Below, piece by piece: positions 33,068 to 41,871 of a stretch of DNA of 64,000 nt. Where the stretch lies: positions 16,019 to 80,018 of the forward strand of contig NZ_JAUYRO010000044.1 in NCBI RefSeq assembly GCF_030696805.1. The letters are read 5' to 3'. The notes under the pieces are model-generated. The model had not been told where the DNA came from and did not search any database. It was given only the letters and a program-made list of their open reading frames with translations. Numbering within the stretch: the first letter of the stretch is position 1; each line of letters begins with the position of its first letter. The stretch comes from Methyloversatilis sp. Lineage in GTDB: Bacteria > Pseudomonadota > Gammaproteobacteria > Burkholderiales > Rhodocyclaceae. The translations under genes and the position numbers were made by a program.

Positions 33068-36055
33068 TTACTCGCCGCGCGTTTCCACCTGTTGCATCGG
33101 CTCGCTGGCGATCACCGGAGCCTGACGACGGCGACGCCCCAGCAGAACCGGTTCGGGCTCGATCGCCGCCTGATCTGCATTGCTGCCAGGCTGTGTTTCG
33201 ACCATGACGAGGCCGCTTGCATCAAGCGAACTCTGCAGGTCAGCCGGCGCGGCCACAGGCGCCGGCGCGGCCTGGATCGGTGGCGAACCGATGCTTTCCA
33301 TGGCACGCACCAGCGTCGATTCGGCGCTGTCGGTCACCGGCGGTGCGGAACGCACAACCGGCACGTCGACAACGACCGGGATGTCGATGACCGGTGCAGC
33401 CTGAACGGGCTCGGGGCTGATCTGCTCCACGGCATCCGCTTCGGCAACAGACATCACGGCCGGGGCCGGGACTTCGACCTGTTCCGGTGCGTCGACATGC
33501 TCCGGTGCTTGGATATGCGCCGGTGCTTCGACATGCGCTGGCGTTTCTTCAATCACCGCAGCCACCGGTTCGGCGCGGGCAACGATGTCGACCGGTGTGA
33601 CCTGTTCGGCAGCCGGCACAAACACCGGTGCTTCCTCGAGCGGCTCGGCGGCCGCCAGCGCCAGCGGCGCCTGGGCATCCGTCAGGTCGACCGGTGCTTC
33701 GTTGGCAGCAGCCGTCACCCCTTCGATATCCCCCTCGACCGCTGCGACATCACCGATGGCAACGCCTTCGGCACCTTCGGGACGGCGTTCGCCACGTTCG
33801 CGACGACCACCACGGCGGCGGCGGCTGCGCGGTGCTGCACCGTCTGCTCCCTCGGTGGGGACACCGTTTTCCGGCTGCGTCGAATCGGCACCCAGCGGCA
33901 GGTCGACCTGCTGCTGCTCGCGCGCATCGTTGGCAGCCCGTTCGCGGGGCGCGCGCGGCTCCCGCGGTTCGCGCGGTTCGCGCGGCGGCTTCGGCTCGCG
34001 CGGGGCACGTTCGGCCTGGACGACGCTGCTGTCCTGATCCTGCGTGCGCGGCTCGCGCGGTTTGCGCTGGCCTTCAACACGGCTACCTTCCGGACGGCTC
34101 TCGCTGCGCCCTTCACTGCGTCCCTCACTACGCCCGTCCGTGCGATTCGACTGCTCGCGCCCTTCGCGCGGCTCGCGCCCTTCGCGCGGCTCGCGGCCCT
34201 CGCGACCTTCGCGACGGCCGCGGCCGCGACCGCCGGAATCACCGGAGCGCGGACTGCGCTCACGATTGCCGGCCGGTTTCGGCTCGGCGACCGGCGGTGC
34301 AACCGGCGCAGGCGCCGGATCGGAACCGCGGAACCAGGACGCGATCATGCCGAACAGACCGCGTGATTCCGGGGCCGGTGCCGCAACGGGCGCGACGGCG
34401 ACGGGTGCGGCCGGCACCGGATCGGCCACCATCGGCGCCGGCTGGTCGGGCGTGAGGTGCTTGATCGCGGCTTCCATGCGCTTCGGGCGTTCATCGGCCG
34501 GAATGGTCGACGGCGGCTGGTAGCTCTCGGCCAGCGGGTTGACCGCCATCTGGTAGGACGGCGCGACCGTGCCTTCAAGATTCAGCTGGTCGTGGCGCAG
34601 GCGGATGATTTCGTGCGCCGGCGTCTCGAGGTGCTTGTTCGGGATCAATACGATGTTGACCTTGTGTCGCAGCTCGATGGCGTTGATGTCGGCGCGCTTC
34701 TCGTTCAGCAGGAAGGTGGCGACATCGACCGGCACCTGGGTATGCACGGCGCCGGTGTTTTCCTTCATCGCCTCTTCTTCGAGGATGCGCAGGATGTGCA
34801 GCGCGGCCGATTCGGTCGACCGGATGTGGCCGGTGCCGCTGCAGCGCGGGCACGGGATGTAGCTGGTTTCGGCCAGCGCCGGACGCAGCCGCTGACGCGA
34901 CAGTTCGAGCAGACCGAAGCGGCTGATCTTGCCCATCTGCACGCGGGCGCGGTCGTGATGAAGCGCGTCACGCAGACGGGTTTCCACCTCGCGCTGGGCG
35001 CGCGGGTTTTCCATGTCGATGAAGTCGATGACGATCAGGCCACCCAGATCGCGCAGGCGCAGCTGGCGGGCGATTTCGTCGGCCGCTTCGCAATTGGTGC
35101 GCAGCGCGGTTTCTTCGATGTCGCTGCCCTTGGTCGAACGGCCCGAGTTCACGTCCACCGCCACCAGCGCTTCGGTGTGATCGATCACGATGGCACCGCC
35201 GGACGGCAGGGTGACCTGGCGCGAGTAGGCGGATTCGATCTGGTGCTCGATCTGGAAGCGCGAGAAAAGCGGGACGTCGTCGCGGTAGCGCTTCACGCGC
35301 GCCACGTTGCCGGGCATCACGTGTTCCATGAAGGTGTAGGCCTGGTCGTACACCTCATCGGTGTCGATCAGGATTTCGCCGATGTCGGGCTGGAAGTAGT
35401 CGCGGATCGCGCGGATCACCAGACTACCTTCCTGGTAGATCAGGAAAGCGCCGGTCTGCGATTGCGCCGCACCTTCGATCGCGGTCCACAGCTGCAGCAG
35501 GTAATTCAGGTCCCACTGCAGCTCTTCGGCGTTGCGGCCGATGCCGGCGGTGCGGGCGATCAGGCTCATGCCTGCGGGCACTTCGAGCTGATCCATCGTT
35601 TCGCGCAGCTCGGCCCGATCGTCGCCCTCGACCCGGCGCGACACACCGCCGCCACGCGGATTGTTCGGCATCAGCACCAGATAGCGGCCGGCCAGCGAAA
35701 TGAAGGTGGTCAGTGCGGCGCCCTTGCTGCCGCGTTCGTCCTTGTCGATCTGGACGATCAGTTCCTGGCCGACGTGCAGCGCATCCTGGATGCGGGCGCG
35801 GCCGGGCTCCAGATCAGCCTTGAAAAAGACCTTGGAGACTTCCTTGAACGGCAGGAAGCCGTGGCGATCCGCACCGTAGTCGACGAAGCAGGCTTCGAGA
35901 CTGGGTTCGATCCGGGTGATGACCGCCTTGTATATATTGCTTTTTCGCTGTTCCTTGCTGGATGACTCGATGTCGAGGTCTACAAGTTTCTGTCCATCAA
36001 CAATCGCAACGCGCAGTTCTTCTGCCTGCGTTGCGTTGAAGAGCATTCGTTTCAT
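33068..36055 (-). CDS. rne: Ribonuclease E
   Basis: 995 residues. MKRMLFNATQAEELRVAIVDGQKL at the start, S1 RNA-binding domain (about 35-120), 5' sensor and DNase-I-like catalytic part with LVAVDVNSGRST and IVIDFIDMENPR (metal-binding acids) and the zinc-link CPRCSGTG (about residue 400). The C-terminal half is disordered: SRGLFGMIASWFRG (about 561-577) looks like the membrane-binding helix, then arginine-rich repeats (about 610-730) and a long Pro/Val/Ala-rich tail for partner binding. Start ATG 36055 has GGGAG 6 bases ahead. It has a long 5' leader, as expected for autoregulated rne, and is divergent from rluC. Confidence 0.95.
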   Translation of the reverse strand: MKRMLFNATQAEELRVAIVDGQKLVDLDIESSSKEQRKSNIYKAVITRIEPSLEACFVDYGADRHGFLPFKEVSKVFFKADLEPGRARIQDALHVGQELIVQIDKDERGSKGAALTTFISLAGRYLVLMPNNPRGGGVSRRVEGDDRAELRETMDQLEVPAGMSLIARTAGIGRNAEELQWDLNYLLQLWTAIEGAAQSQTGAFLIYQEGSLVIRAIRDYFQPDIGEILIDTDEVYDQAYTFMEHVMPGNVARVKRYRDDVPLFSRFQIEHQIESAYSRQVTLPSGGAIVIDHTEALVAVDVNSGRSTKGSDIEETALRTNCEAADEIARQLRLRDLGGLIVIDFIDMENPRAQREVETRLRDALHHDRARVQMGKISRFGLLELSRQRLRPALAETSYIPCPRCSGTGHIRSTESAALHILRILEEEAMKENTGAVHTQVPVDVATFLLNEKRADINAIELRHKVNIVLIPNKHLETPAHEIIRLRHDQLNLEGTVAPSYQMAVNPLAESYQPPSTIPADERPKRMEAAIKHLTPDQPAPMVADPVPAAPVAVAPVAAPAPESRGLFGMIASWFRGSDPAPAPVAPPVAEPKPAGNRERSPRSGDSGGRGRGRREGREGREPREGREPREGREQSNRTDGRSEGRSEGRSESRPEGSRVEGQRKPREPRTQDQDSSVVQAERAPREPKPPREPREPREPRAPRERAANDAREQQQVDLPLGADSTQPENGVPTEGADGAAPRSRRRRGGRRERGERRPEGAEGVAIGDVAAVEGDIEGVTAAANEAPVDLTDAQAPLALAAAEPLEEAPVFVPAAEQVTPVDIVARAEPVAAVIEETPAHVEAPAHIQAPEHVDAPEQVEVPAPAVMSVAEADAVEQISPEPVQAAPVIDIPVVVDVPVVRSAPPVTDSAESTLVRAMESIGSPPIQAAPAPVAAPADLQSSLDASGLVMVETQPGSNADQAAIEPEPVLLGRRRRQAPVIASEPMQQVETRGE
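34101..34206. repeat. Tandem repeats coding the arginine-rich tail of RNase E
   Basis: Three imperfect 12-bp units (34101-34136) coding SEGR-type repeats, and three 18-bp units (34153-34206) with consensus GCTCGCGCCCTTCGCGCG coding REGREP. A looser 9-bp series (PRE repeats) lies near 33955-34010. Prone to copy-number slippage. Confidence 0.75.
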
Positions 36056-36433
36056 CAACTTCTCCCGCGCGCACCGCACACGGGCAGGACAAACCGCTCG
36101 TCAAATGAATAACGTCTATCGTTTCGGCGGCAATCGGGTTCTATCTCGATGAGGACGGGACGGGGACGTGGAGGGGTTTGCCAACTCTCAATGCAGCCGC
36201 GGTCTCGCAGCTGCCTGGGGGATTCTGCCTGTACGGTACTCGCGCTACTCAGTACACTCGCTACTTGGGGTGAGCGGGATTAACCCGTGATCCGGTTTTC
36301 GTCTGTCCAAGAAAGACCGCATGAAGCACTTCACCGAACACTTTGTCACCGGCGTCCACCACTTCGGGCTGGATGTGCTCCGGACTGCGTCCAACTCGCA
36401 AACAGACCGAAAACGCAGCGCAGTATATTTGAA
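36056..36433. other. Divergent leader region of rne and rluC
   Basis: 378 bases. The minus side is the probable rne leader, where RNase E autoregulation normally acts. AT-poor; only TATATT at 36424-36429 just before rluC stands out. No clear promoter pair or protein gene was found. Confidence 0.5.
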
Positions 36434-37432
36434 ATGAAGGAGTTGGGTAAAGCTCCGAAAGTAGTGCGGCATGTCGTGGACATCGAAGAAGCCGGCCAGC
36501 GCATCGACAATTTCCTGATCCGTATCTGCAAGGGCGTGCCGAAAAGCCATGTTTATCGGGTGCTGCGTTCGGGTGAAGTGCGGGTCAACAGCAAGCGGGT
36601 CGATCAGACTTACCGGCTGGTGGAAAGCGACGAAGTGCGCATTCCACCCATGCGGCTGGCTGAGCCCGGTGCGCCCGCGCCAGTGCCGTCGCGCGATTTC
36701 GACATCCTTTATGAAGACGAGGCCTTTCTCGCGCTGAACAAGCCGGCAGGCATGGCGGTACATGGTGGCAGCGGCGTCAGCTTCGGCGTCATCGAAAGCC
36801 TGCGCCGTGCCCGACCGGAGGCGCGGCTGCTCGAACTGGCGCACCGCCTGGACCGCGAAACTTCCGGCATCCTGCTCATCGCCAAGAAGCGGTCGGCGCT
36901 CACTTCGCTTCACGACGCCTTCCGCGATGGCGGCATGGAAAAGCACTATTTCGCGCTGGTCAGCGGGCGCTGGATGAATCCCCAGCAGCACATCAAGCTG
37001 GCGCTGACCAAATACCTGACCGAGTCCGGCGAGCGCCGGGTGTCGGTGGACAGTGAAGGCAAGGCGGCGCACTCCATTGTCCGGCTCGAAGTACGCTGGC
37101 CGGGCTACAGCCTGCTCGACGTCCGGATCAAGACCGGCCGGACGCACCAGATACGTGTGCATCTGTCGGCCAGTGGTTTTCCCATCGTCGGCGACGAAAA
37201 ATATGGAGATTTCGCGCTCAACAAGGTGTTGCGCAAGGAAGGCCTGCCGCGCATGTTCCTGCACGCCCACAGCCTGGCCCTGAAACATCCGCTGACCGGA
37301 GAGCCTGTTGAACTGGCAGCGCCGTTGCCGGCTGACCTGACGGGCTTCGTGCGCCGCATCGATCAGCAGCAGCGGCGCGAATTCGAACGAAAAGAAGCCG
37401 ATCTACCTCTACAGAACGAACACCCCGACTGA
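36434..37432 (+). CDS. rluC: 23S rRNA pseudouridine synthase RluC
   Basis: 332 residues. The S4 RNA-binding domain (about 20-65: RIDNFLIRICKGVPKSHVYRVL, SGEVRVNSKRV) precedes the catalytic domain with ELAHRLDRETSGILL (catalytic aspartate) and RIKTGRTHQIRVHLSASGFPIVGD. Fits RluC, which modifies positions 955, 2504 and 2580 of 23S rRNA. Start ATG 36434 matches the family; upstream frame has no similarity. Divergent to rne, as in many proteobacteria. First of a four-gene run. Confidence 0.93.
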   Translation: MKELGKAPKVVRHVVDIEEAGQRIDNFLIRICKGVPKSHVYRVLRSGEVRVNSKRVDQTYRLVESDEVRIPPMRLAEPGAPAPVPSRDFDILYEDEAFLALNKPAGMAVHGGSGVSFGVIESLRRARPEARLLELAHRLDRETSGILLIAKKRSALTSLHDAFRDGGMEKHYFALVSGRWMNPQQHIKLALTKYLTESGERRVSVDSEGKAAHSIVRLEVRWPGYSLLDVRIKTGRTHQIRVHLSASGFPIVGDEKYGDFALNKVLRKEGLPRMFLHAHSLALKHPLTGEPVELAAPLPADLTGFVRRIDQQQRREFERKEADLPLQNEHPD

Positions 37433-37439
37433 CATTCTC

Positions 37440-38096
37440 ATGCCCGCACAGTTTGACCTCATCGTTTTCGACTGGGACGGTACGCTGCTCGACTCGGCCG
37501 CCGCCATCGTCCATGCCATACAGCGCGCCTGCGAAGATCTAGGGCTGGACACGCCGGACGAGCGCACTGCTCGTTCGGTGATCGGCCTTGGCCTGGTCGA
37601 CGCACTCGCCCGCGTGGTGCCCGAGTTACCGTCGTCACGCCATCAGGAACTGGCGGGCCGCTACCGCTACCACTATCTGGCACGCGACCACGAACTGACA
37701 CTGTTCGACGGCGTGCCCGCATTGCTGGACAGTCTGAGCGCGCGCGGACACACCCTGGCGGTCGCCACCGGCAAGAGCCGGGCGGGGCTGGACCGCGCGC
37801 TTGGCCACACCGGACTCGGTAGCCAATTTGCCGCGACGCGCTGCGCCGACGAGTCTGTATCGAAGCCGGCACCGGACATGGTGCTTGAACTGATGGACGA
37901 ACTGTCGTTCGATCCGGCGCGCACACTGGTCATCGGCGACACGACGCACGACCTGCTGATGGCGCGGCACGCCGGATGCGAGTCGGTCGCGGTGACGTAC
38001 GGCGCACATCCGCTGCACGAACTGCTGGCGGCCCGTCCGAAGGCACATTGCGCGAGTGTCGATGAACTGATGGCGTGGCTGGCATGTCACGCATAG
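37440..38096 (+). CDS. HAD-family phosphatase (Gph-like)
   Basis: 218 residues. FDWDGTLLDSAAAIVHAI is HAD motif I, AVATGKSRAGLDRAL motif II, SKPAPDMVLELM motif III and TLVIGDTTHDLLMARHAG motif IV. The helical cap fits subfamily IA, as in phosphoglycolate phosphatase and pyrophosphatase-type enzymes; substrate uncertain. Starts 7 bases after rluC and overlaps the Rieske gene. Confidence 0.88.
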   Translation: MPAQFDLIVFDWDGTLLDSAAAIVHAIQRACEDLGLDTPDERTARSVIGLGLVDALARVVPELPSSRHQELAGRYRYHYLARDHELTLFDGVPALLDSLSARGHTLAVATGKSRAGLDRALGHTGLGSQFAATRCADESVSKPAPDMVLELMDELSFDPARTLVIGDTTHDLLMARHAGCESVAVTYGAHPLHELLAARPKAHCASVDELMAWLACHA

Positions 38097-38422
38097 CGGT
38101 GTGCGAGTCGGCCGAACTGGTCGATGGCGGGCCCGGCGTGCGCTTCGAGGTCGAGCAGCGCGGCAAGGCAGTGGCTGCATTCGCGGTCAGATTTCGCGGG
38201 CAGGTGCATGGCTACGTCAATCGCTGCGCCCACGTGCCGATAGAGCTTGACTGGAATCACGGCGAGTTCTTCGACGACACAAAGTTATACTTGATGTGTT
38301 CCACTCATGGCGCGATCTATGCTCCTGAATCCGGGCACTGCGTCGGCGGACCCTGCCGCGGCAGCCGTCTCGAACCGGTAACGCTGGAAGAATCCGGCGG
38401 AACGGTGTGGCGGCCCGCGTAA
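38084..38422 (+). CDS. Rieske [2Fe-2S] domain protein
   Basis: 112 residues, one Rieske domain: CAHVPIELDW gives Cys-x-His and CSTHGAIYAPESGHCVGGPCRG gives Cys-x2-His, the four cluster ligands, with the usual later glycine/proline loop. Such small cytosolic proteins may pass electrons; its partner oxygenase is not here. ATG 38084 is used; an in-frame GTG at 38075 is possible. Overlaps the HAD stop by 13 bases. Confidence 0.85.
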   Translation: MSRIAVCESAELVDGGPGVRFEVEQRGKAVAAFAVRFRGQVHGYVNRCAHVPIELDWNHGEFFDDTKLYLMCSTHGAIYAPESGHCVGGPCRGSRLEPVTLEESGGTVWRPA

Positions 38423-38444
38423 ATATTTGTTTAATTGGCTAAAA

Positions 38445-39410
38445 ATGTCTGAACCGGAAAAGCAGCGCGACCCCATTGCAGAACCCGTCTGGGAACGAAA
38501 ACTGATCGAGCGGCTGGCGCTTGAATCGGTGGTCGAGCAGCGGCGCAAACGTCGCTGGGGGATATTCTTCAAGCTGGTCGGCTTCGCCTACCTGGGCGTG
38601 CTTCTTTTTGCGCTTGTCGACTGGAGTACGTTGTTCAGCCAGGCGGAACATCGCAAGCACACTGCGCTGGTCGAACTGAGCGGGGTCATCGCGCCCGGGG
38701 CCGAAGCCAGTGCCGAGAGCGTGATGGCATCGCTACAGTCGGCATTCGAGGACAAGAACACCCAGGGCGTCATCCTGCGCATCAACAGTCCTGGCGGCAG
38801 CCCGGTGCAGAGCGGCATCATCAACGACGAAATGAATCGCCTGCGCAGCATGTATCCGAATGTGCCGCTGTACGCGGTGGTCGAGGACATCTGCGCCTCC
38901 GGTGGCTACTACGTTGCGGTCGCGGCTGACCGCATCTATGTAGACAAGGCGAGCATCGTTGGCTCGATCGGCGTGTTGATGGAAGGTTTCGGTTTTACCG
39001 GCCTGATGGACAAGCTTGGCGTCGAGCGTCGCCTGCTGACCGCAGGCGAAAACAAGGGTTTCCTTGACCCGTTTTCGCCGCAGGACGAAGGTCATCGCGT
39101 GCACGCACGGGAACTGCTTGGCGACGTGCATCAGCAGTTCATCGACGTCGTGCGCAAGGGGCGCGGCGATCGGTTGAAGGAATCGCCGGACATGTTCTCC
39201 GGACTGATGTGGAGCGGTACCCGCAGCATAGAACTCGGCCTCGCCGATGATCTCGGTAGCGTCGAATTCGTCGCGCGCGAGGTGGTCAAGGCGGCAGACA
39301 TCGTCGACTTCACCCAGCGGCAGAATCTGGCGGAACGTTTCGCCAAGCAATTTGGCGCCGACGTCGGGGAAAGTGTTGCGGGTGCCTTTTCGCGCATCGG
39401 TCTGCGCTGA
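38445..39410 (+). CDS. sppA: Signal peptide peptidase SppA, S49 family
   Basis: 321 residues. One membrane helix (IFFKLVGFAYLGVLLFALVDW, about 44-64), then the protease domain with VILRINSPGGSPVQSG, catalytic Ser in DICASGGYYVAVAAD and the lysine in IYVDKASIVGSIGV, the Ser-Lys dyad of SppA. Short form as in SppA36K. Start ATG 38445; the upstream TTG at 38427 is possible. No clear Shine-Dalgarno. Confidence 0.9.
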   Translation: MSEPEKQRDPIAEPVWERKLIERLALESVVEQRRKRRWGIFFKLVGFAYLGVLLFALVDWSTLFSQAEHRKHTALVELSGVIAPGAEASAESVMASLQSAFEDKNTQGVILRINSPGGSPVQSGIINDEMNRLRSMYPNVPLYAVVEDICASGGYYVAVAADRIYVDKASIVGSIGVLMEGFGFTGLMDKLGVERRLLTAGENKGFLDPFSPQDEGHRVHARELLGDVHQQFIDVVRKGRGDRLKESPDMFSGLMWSGTRSIELGLADDLGSVEFVAREVVKAADIVDFTQRQNLAERFAKQFGADVGESVAGAFSRIGLR

Positions 39411-39433
39411 GGTTTGCTGCGACCGGTCAGCGT

Positions 39434-40162
39434 TCAGGCGCCGGCCAGCATCAGGAACAGGGTGGGGCGCCGGTCGATGCGCGCCACATCCGCCGTTTTC
39501 CACTGCGCCACAGTAAGCGTACGCACGTACTGATCAGGCGCAGTCAGCGCGCTGGCGATGCACAGCAATGTGTCACCGCGGCAATGCGCGCGGAGAGTCT
39601 CGAACATTTTCAGATTGCGATAGGGCGTTTCGATGAACAACTGCGTCTGGCGCAGTTGCGCCGACGTCTTTTCGAGGGTGGTCAACGCACGCGCTCGCTC
39701 AGCGTCGTTCACCGGCAGGTAGCCATGAAACGCAAACGACTGGCCATTCAGTCCCGAAGCCATCAGGCCGAGAAGGATGGACGACGGACCGACCAGCGGT
39801 ACCACTTCGATACCCATGGCGTGTGCAGCGCGCGCCGCCAGCGCGCCGGGGTCGGCGACACCCGGACAGCCGGCATCCGAAATGACGCCTGCGCTGCGCC
39901 CCGCGCGTACCGGTTCAAGCAGCGCACGAAGCGGAGAGCCGCCGCGCTCAGGGGGCAGTTCGACGATTTCCAGCTCGCGCAGCGGCGTCGGATGCTCCAG
40001 TCGCTTCAACGTCGCCCGCGCGGACTTGGCGCTTTCGACCAGAAAGTAGTCGAGCCGGTGCGCACACTCCCGCACCGCCGAAGGTGTATCGGCATGCCAC
40101 AAGGCGCGGCTGTCGAGTGCGCTGGGCAACATGTAGAGCACACCGGGCGGCGGTGTGCTCAT
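39434..40162 (-). CDS. SAM-dependent methyltransferase, RsmI-like tetrapyrrole methylase fold
   Basis: 242 residues. SARATLKRL, GVISDAGCPGVADPGALAARAAH and GIEVVPLVGPSSILLGLMASG match the tetrapyrrole-methylase fold of RsmI, which methylates 16S rRNA C1402. The protein is shorter at the N-terminus than RsmI and lacks its start motif (TPIGN), here VLYMLPSALDS, so it is probably a paralogue with a different target. ATGA-overlapping with the Maf gene upstream. Confidence 0.8.
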   Translation of the reverse strand: MSTPPPGVLYMLPSALDSRALWHADTPSAVRECAHRLDYFLVESAKSARATLKRLEHPTPLRELEIVELPPERGGSPLRALLEPVRAGRSAGVISDAGCPGVADPGALAARAAHAMGIEVVPLVGPSSILLGLMASGLNGQSFAFHGYLPVNDAERARALTTLEKTSAQLRQTQLFIETPYRNLKMFETLRAHCRGDTLLCIASALTAPDQYVRTLTVAQWKTADVARIDRRPTLFLMLAGA

Positions 40163-40749
40163 GGCAGCGGATAACCGATGCGACGCAATATGCGGCTCAA
40201 CTCGATCAGCGGCAGACCGACCAGTGCGGTCGGGTCGTCCCCGCTCAGCCTTTCCAGCAGCGCGATGCCGAGGGACTCGGATTTCGCGGCACCGGCACAG
40301 TCGACCGGGTCGTCAAGTTCGACATAGCGTTCGATTTCCGCCAGCGACAGCGTCCGGAACACCACTTCCGTCGGAACGACTGCTTCGTGCAGCGCGCCGT
40401 TTCGCGCATCGAGGACACAGAGCGCGGTGTCGAAGGTCACTTTCGCGCCGCTCAGTTCGAGCAACTGGACGATTGCGGCATCGCGCGTTCCGGGCTTGCC
40501 GTAGCGACGGACGCCGCACCAGGCGACCTGGTCGGAGCCGATGATGCAGCTGTCCGGATGGCGGAGGGCGATTGCTTGTGCCTTTTGGCGGGCGAGCCGG
40601 GCGGCCTGCGCACGGGGCGTTTCGTCACCAAGGCAGGATTCGTCGATGTCCGGCGAAGCCGTTGTGAAGGGCAGGTGCAGGCGCACCAGCAATTCGCGTC
40701 GATAGCGCGACGAGGAACCAAGAACGAGCGGGGGAAGGGCGTCGGACAT
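40159..40749 (-). CDS. Maf-family nucleotide pyrophosphatase (YceF-like)
   Basis: 196 residues. LVLGSSSRYRRELLVRL is the Maf signature, ASPDIDESCLGDETP and SCIIGSDQVAW follow, with KSESLGIALLERLSGDDPTALVGLPLIEL at the end. YceF removes modified nucleotides such as 7-methyl-GTP. It stands divergently from yceD, as yceF does in many genomes, and overlaps the methylase by 4 bases. Confidence 0.9.
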   Translation of the reverse strand: MSDALPPLVLGSSSRYRRELLVRLHLPFTTASPDIDESCLGDETPRAQAARLARQKAQAIALRHPDSCIIGSDQVAWCGVRRYGKPGTRDAAIVQLLELSGAKVTFDTALCVLDARNGALHEAVVPTEVVFRTLSLAEIERYVELDDPVDCAGAAKSESLGIALLERLSGDDPTALVGLPLIELSRILRRIGYPLP

Positions 40750-40783
40750 AAGCGGGACGGGCGGCGTGTCGTTGCGGAACGCT

Positions 40784-40813
40784 TTGACAGTTTTACGTGC
40801 TGGATAGTATCAT
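40784..40813 (+). promoter_or_regulatory. Strong sigma70 promoter of yceD-rpmF-plsX-fab operon
   Basis: TTGACA (40784-40789), 18-base spacer, TATCAT (40808-40813). Leader of about 78 bases before GTG 40898 includes a CCTGT-ACAGG dyad. Confidence 0.75.
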
Positions 40814-40897
40814 TTTGGGTTTGATTCTTCGGCCTGATGCGCCCTGTAGGCCCGCCGACAGGCGGTCTGGTTCCGACAGCGTGCGACAGAGGGTCCC

Positions 40898-41455
40898 GTG
40901 ACAAGCATGGATGAGAGCGAACGGCAGCAGGCATCCGGCAAGGTTGGCGGCATGCCTCGTCAGCTTGACGCGATACAGTTTGCACGAACGTCCGGCGTCC
41001 TTGATGGCAGTACGGATGTCGCATTGCTTGAACGTGTCGCGCAGGAGTGCTCAGCGGTTCCGGCACGGATAGACTGGTCGATCGCCGGGCAGGTTGATGA
41101 TGAAGGAGCGTGCTGGCTTGAATTGGCGCTTGAGGGTTCATTGATGTTGCAGTGTCAGCGCTGCCTCGAAGACGTCGCAGTGGGTGTGCGCAGCCGGTCT
41201 CGCCTCCGTCTTGTTCCAGCCGGTGAAGACTGGGGCGATCAGGACCTTGATGACGACAGCTATGAGGCGCTTGAGCTGGAAGGTTTGCTGGACGTGCGAG
41301 CGCTGATCGAGGACGAGGTGTTGCTTTCGCTGCCCGCCATCGCGCTTCATGAACAGTGCAGTCCGCCTGGCGCGGGCGCAGACTCCGATGTGGCCAAGCC
41401 GTCGCCGTTCGCTAAGTTGGGCACTGAGTTGGGCAGGTTGAAGCAGGGGAAGTAG
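40898..41455 (+). CDS. yceD: DUF177 family protein YceD
   Basis: 185 residues. LALEGSLMLQCQRCLEDVAVGVRSR holds the Cys-x2-Cys of the family, and LLDVRALIEDEVLLSLPAIALHEQC the conserved acidic region. YceD is a 23S rRNA accumulation factor in E. coli and precedes rpmF. GTG 40898 is favoured by the AGAGGG just upstream; ATG 40907 is the alternative. Confidence 0.88.
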   Translation: MTSMDESERQQASGKVGGMPRQLDAIQFARTSGVLDGSTDVALLERVAQECSAVPARIDWSIAGQVDDEGACWLELALEGSLMLQCQRCLEDVAVGVRSRSRLRLVPAGEDWGDQDLDDDSYEALELEGLLDVRALIEDEVLLSLPAIALHEQCSPPGAGADSDVAKPSPFAKLGTELGRLKQGK

Positions 41456-41615
41456 CAGAAGTCGTAGGTGCCGGCGGCTGATGGCCCGGTGGTGTGCAAA
41501 AAGCAGGGTCGGCGCGTAACGCGCAGTCCGAACGCTCGGCAACTGTCGACCGGTCGGGAGAGCAGCGGCGATCCATCACGTTTTATTCATCCGGTTTTCC
41601 GGTAGGAGTGGTTCC

Positions 41616-41795
41616 ATGGCAGTCCAGCAAAACAAGAAGTCCCCGTCGAAGCGCGGCATGCATCGTGCACACGATTTCCTGACAGCACCGGCGACGGCAG
41701 TCGAATCGACGACCGGTGAGGTGCACTTGCGCCACCACATTTCCCCGAGCGGTTTCTACCGCGGCAAGAAGGTGCTCAAGACCAAGGGCGAGTGA
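41616..41795 (+). CDS. rpmF: 50S ribosomal protein L32
   Basis: 59 residues, basic: [20 protein letters not shown] at the start is diagnostic for L32, and [19 protein letters not shown] the end. It lacks the zinc-binding cysteines found in some L32 proteins. AGGAG lies 7 bases upstream. Sits between yceD and plsX as in other proteobacteria. Confidence 0.95.
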   Translation: MAVQQNKKSPSKRGMHRAHDFLTAPATAVESTTGEVHLRHHISPSGFYRGKKVLKTKGE

Positions 41796-41871
41796 TCCCC
41801 TGTTCCGACTTTCCGGCGCGCAGCCCGATGTCGGCATGTTTCGGCCATCGTGACTGGACTGGATGCATCGC

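Noticed and set aside
32950..34455. Plus-strand His/Arg-rich open frames across rne
   Set aside because: Shadows of the repeat-rich RNase E tail.
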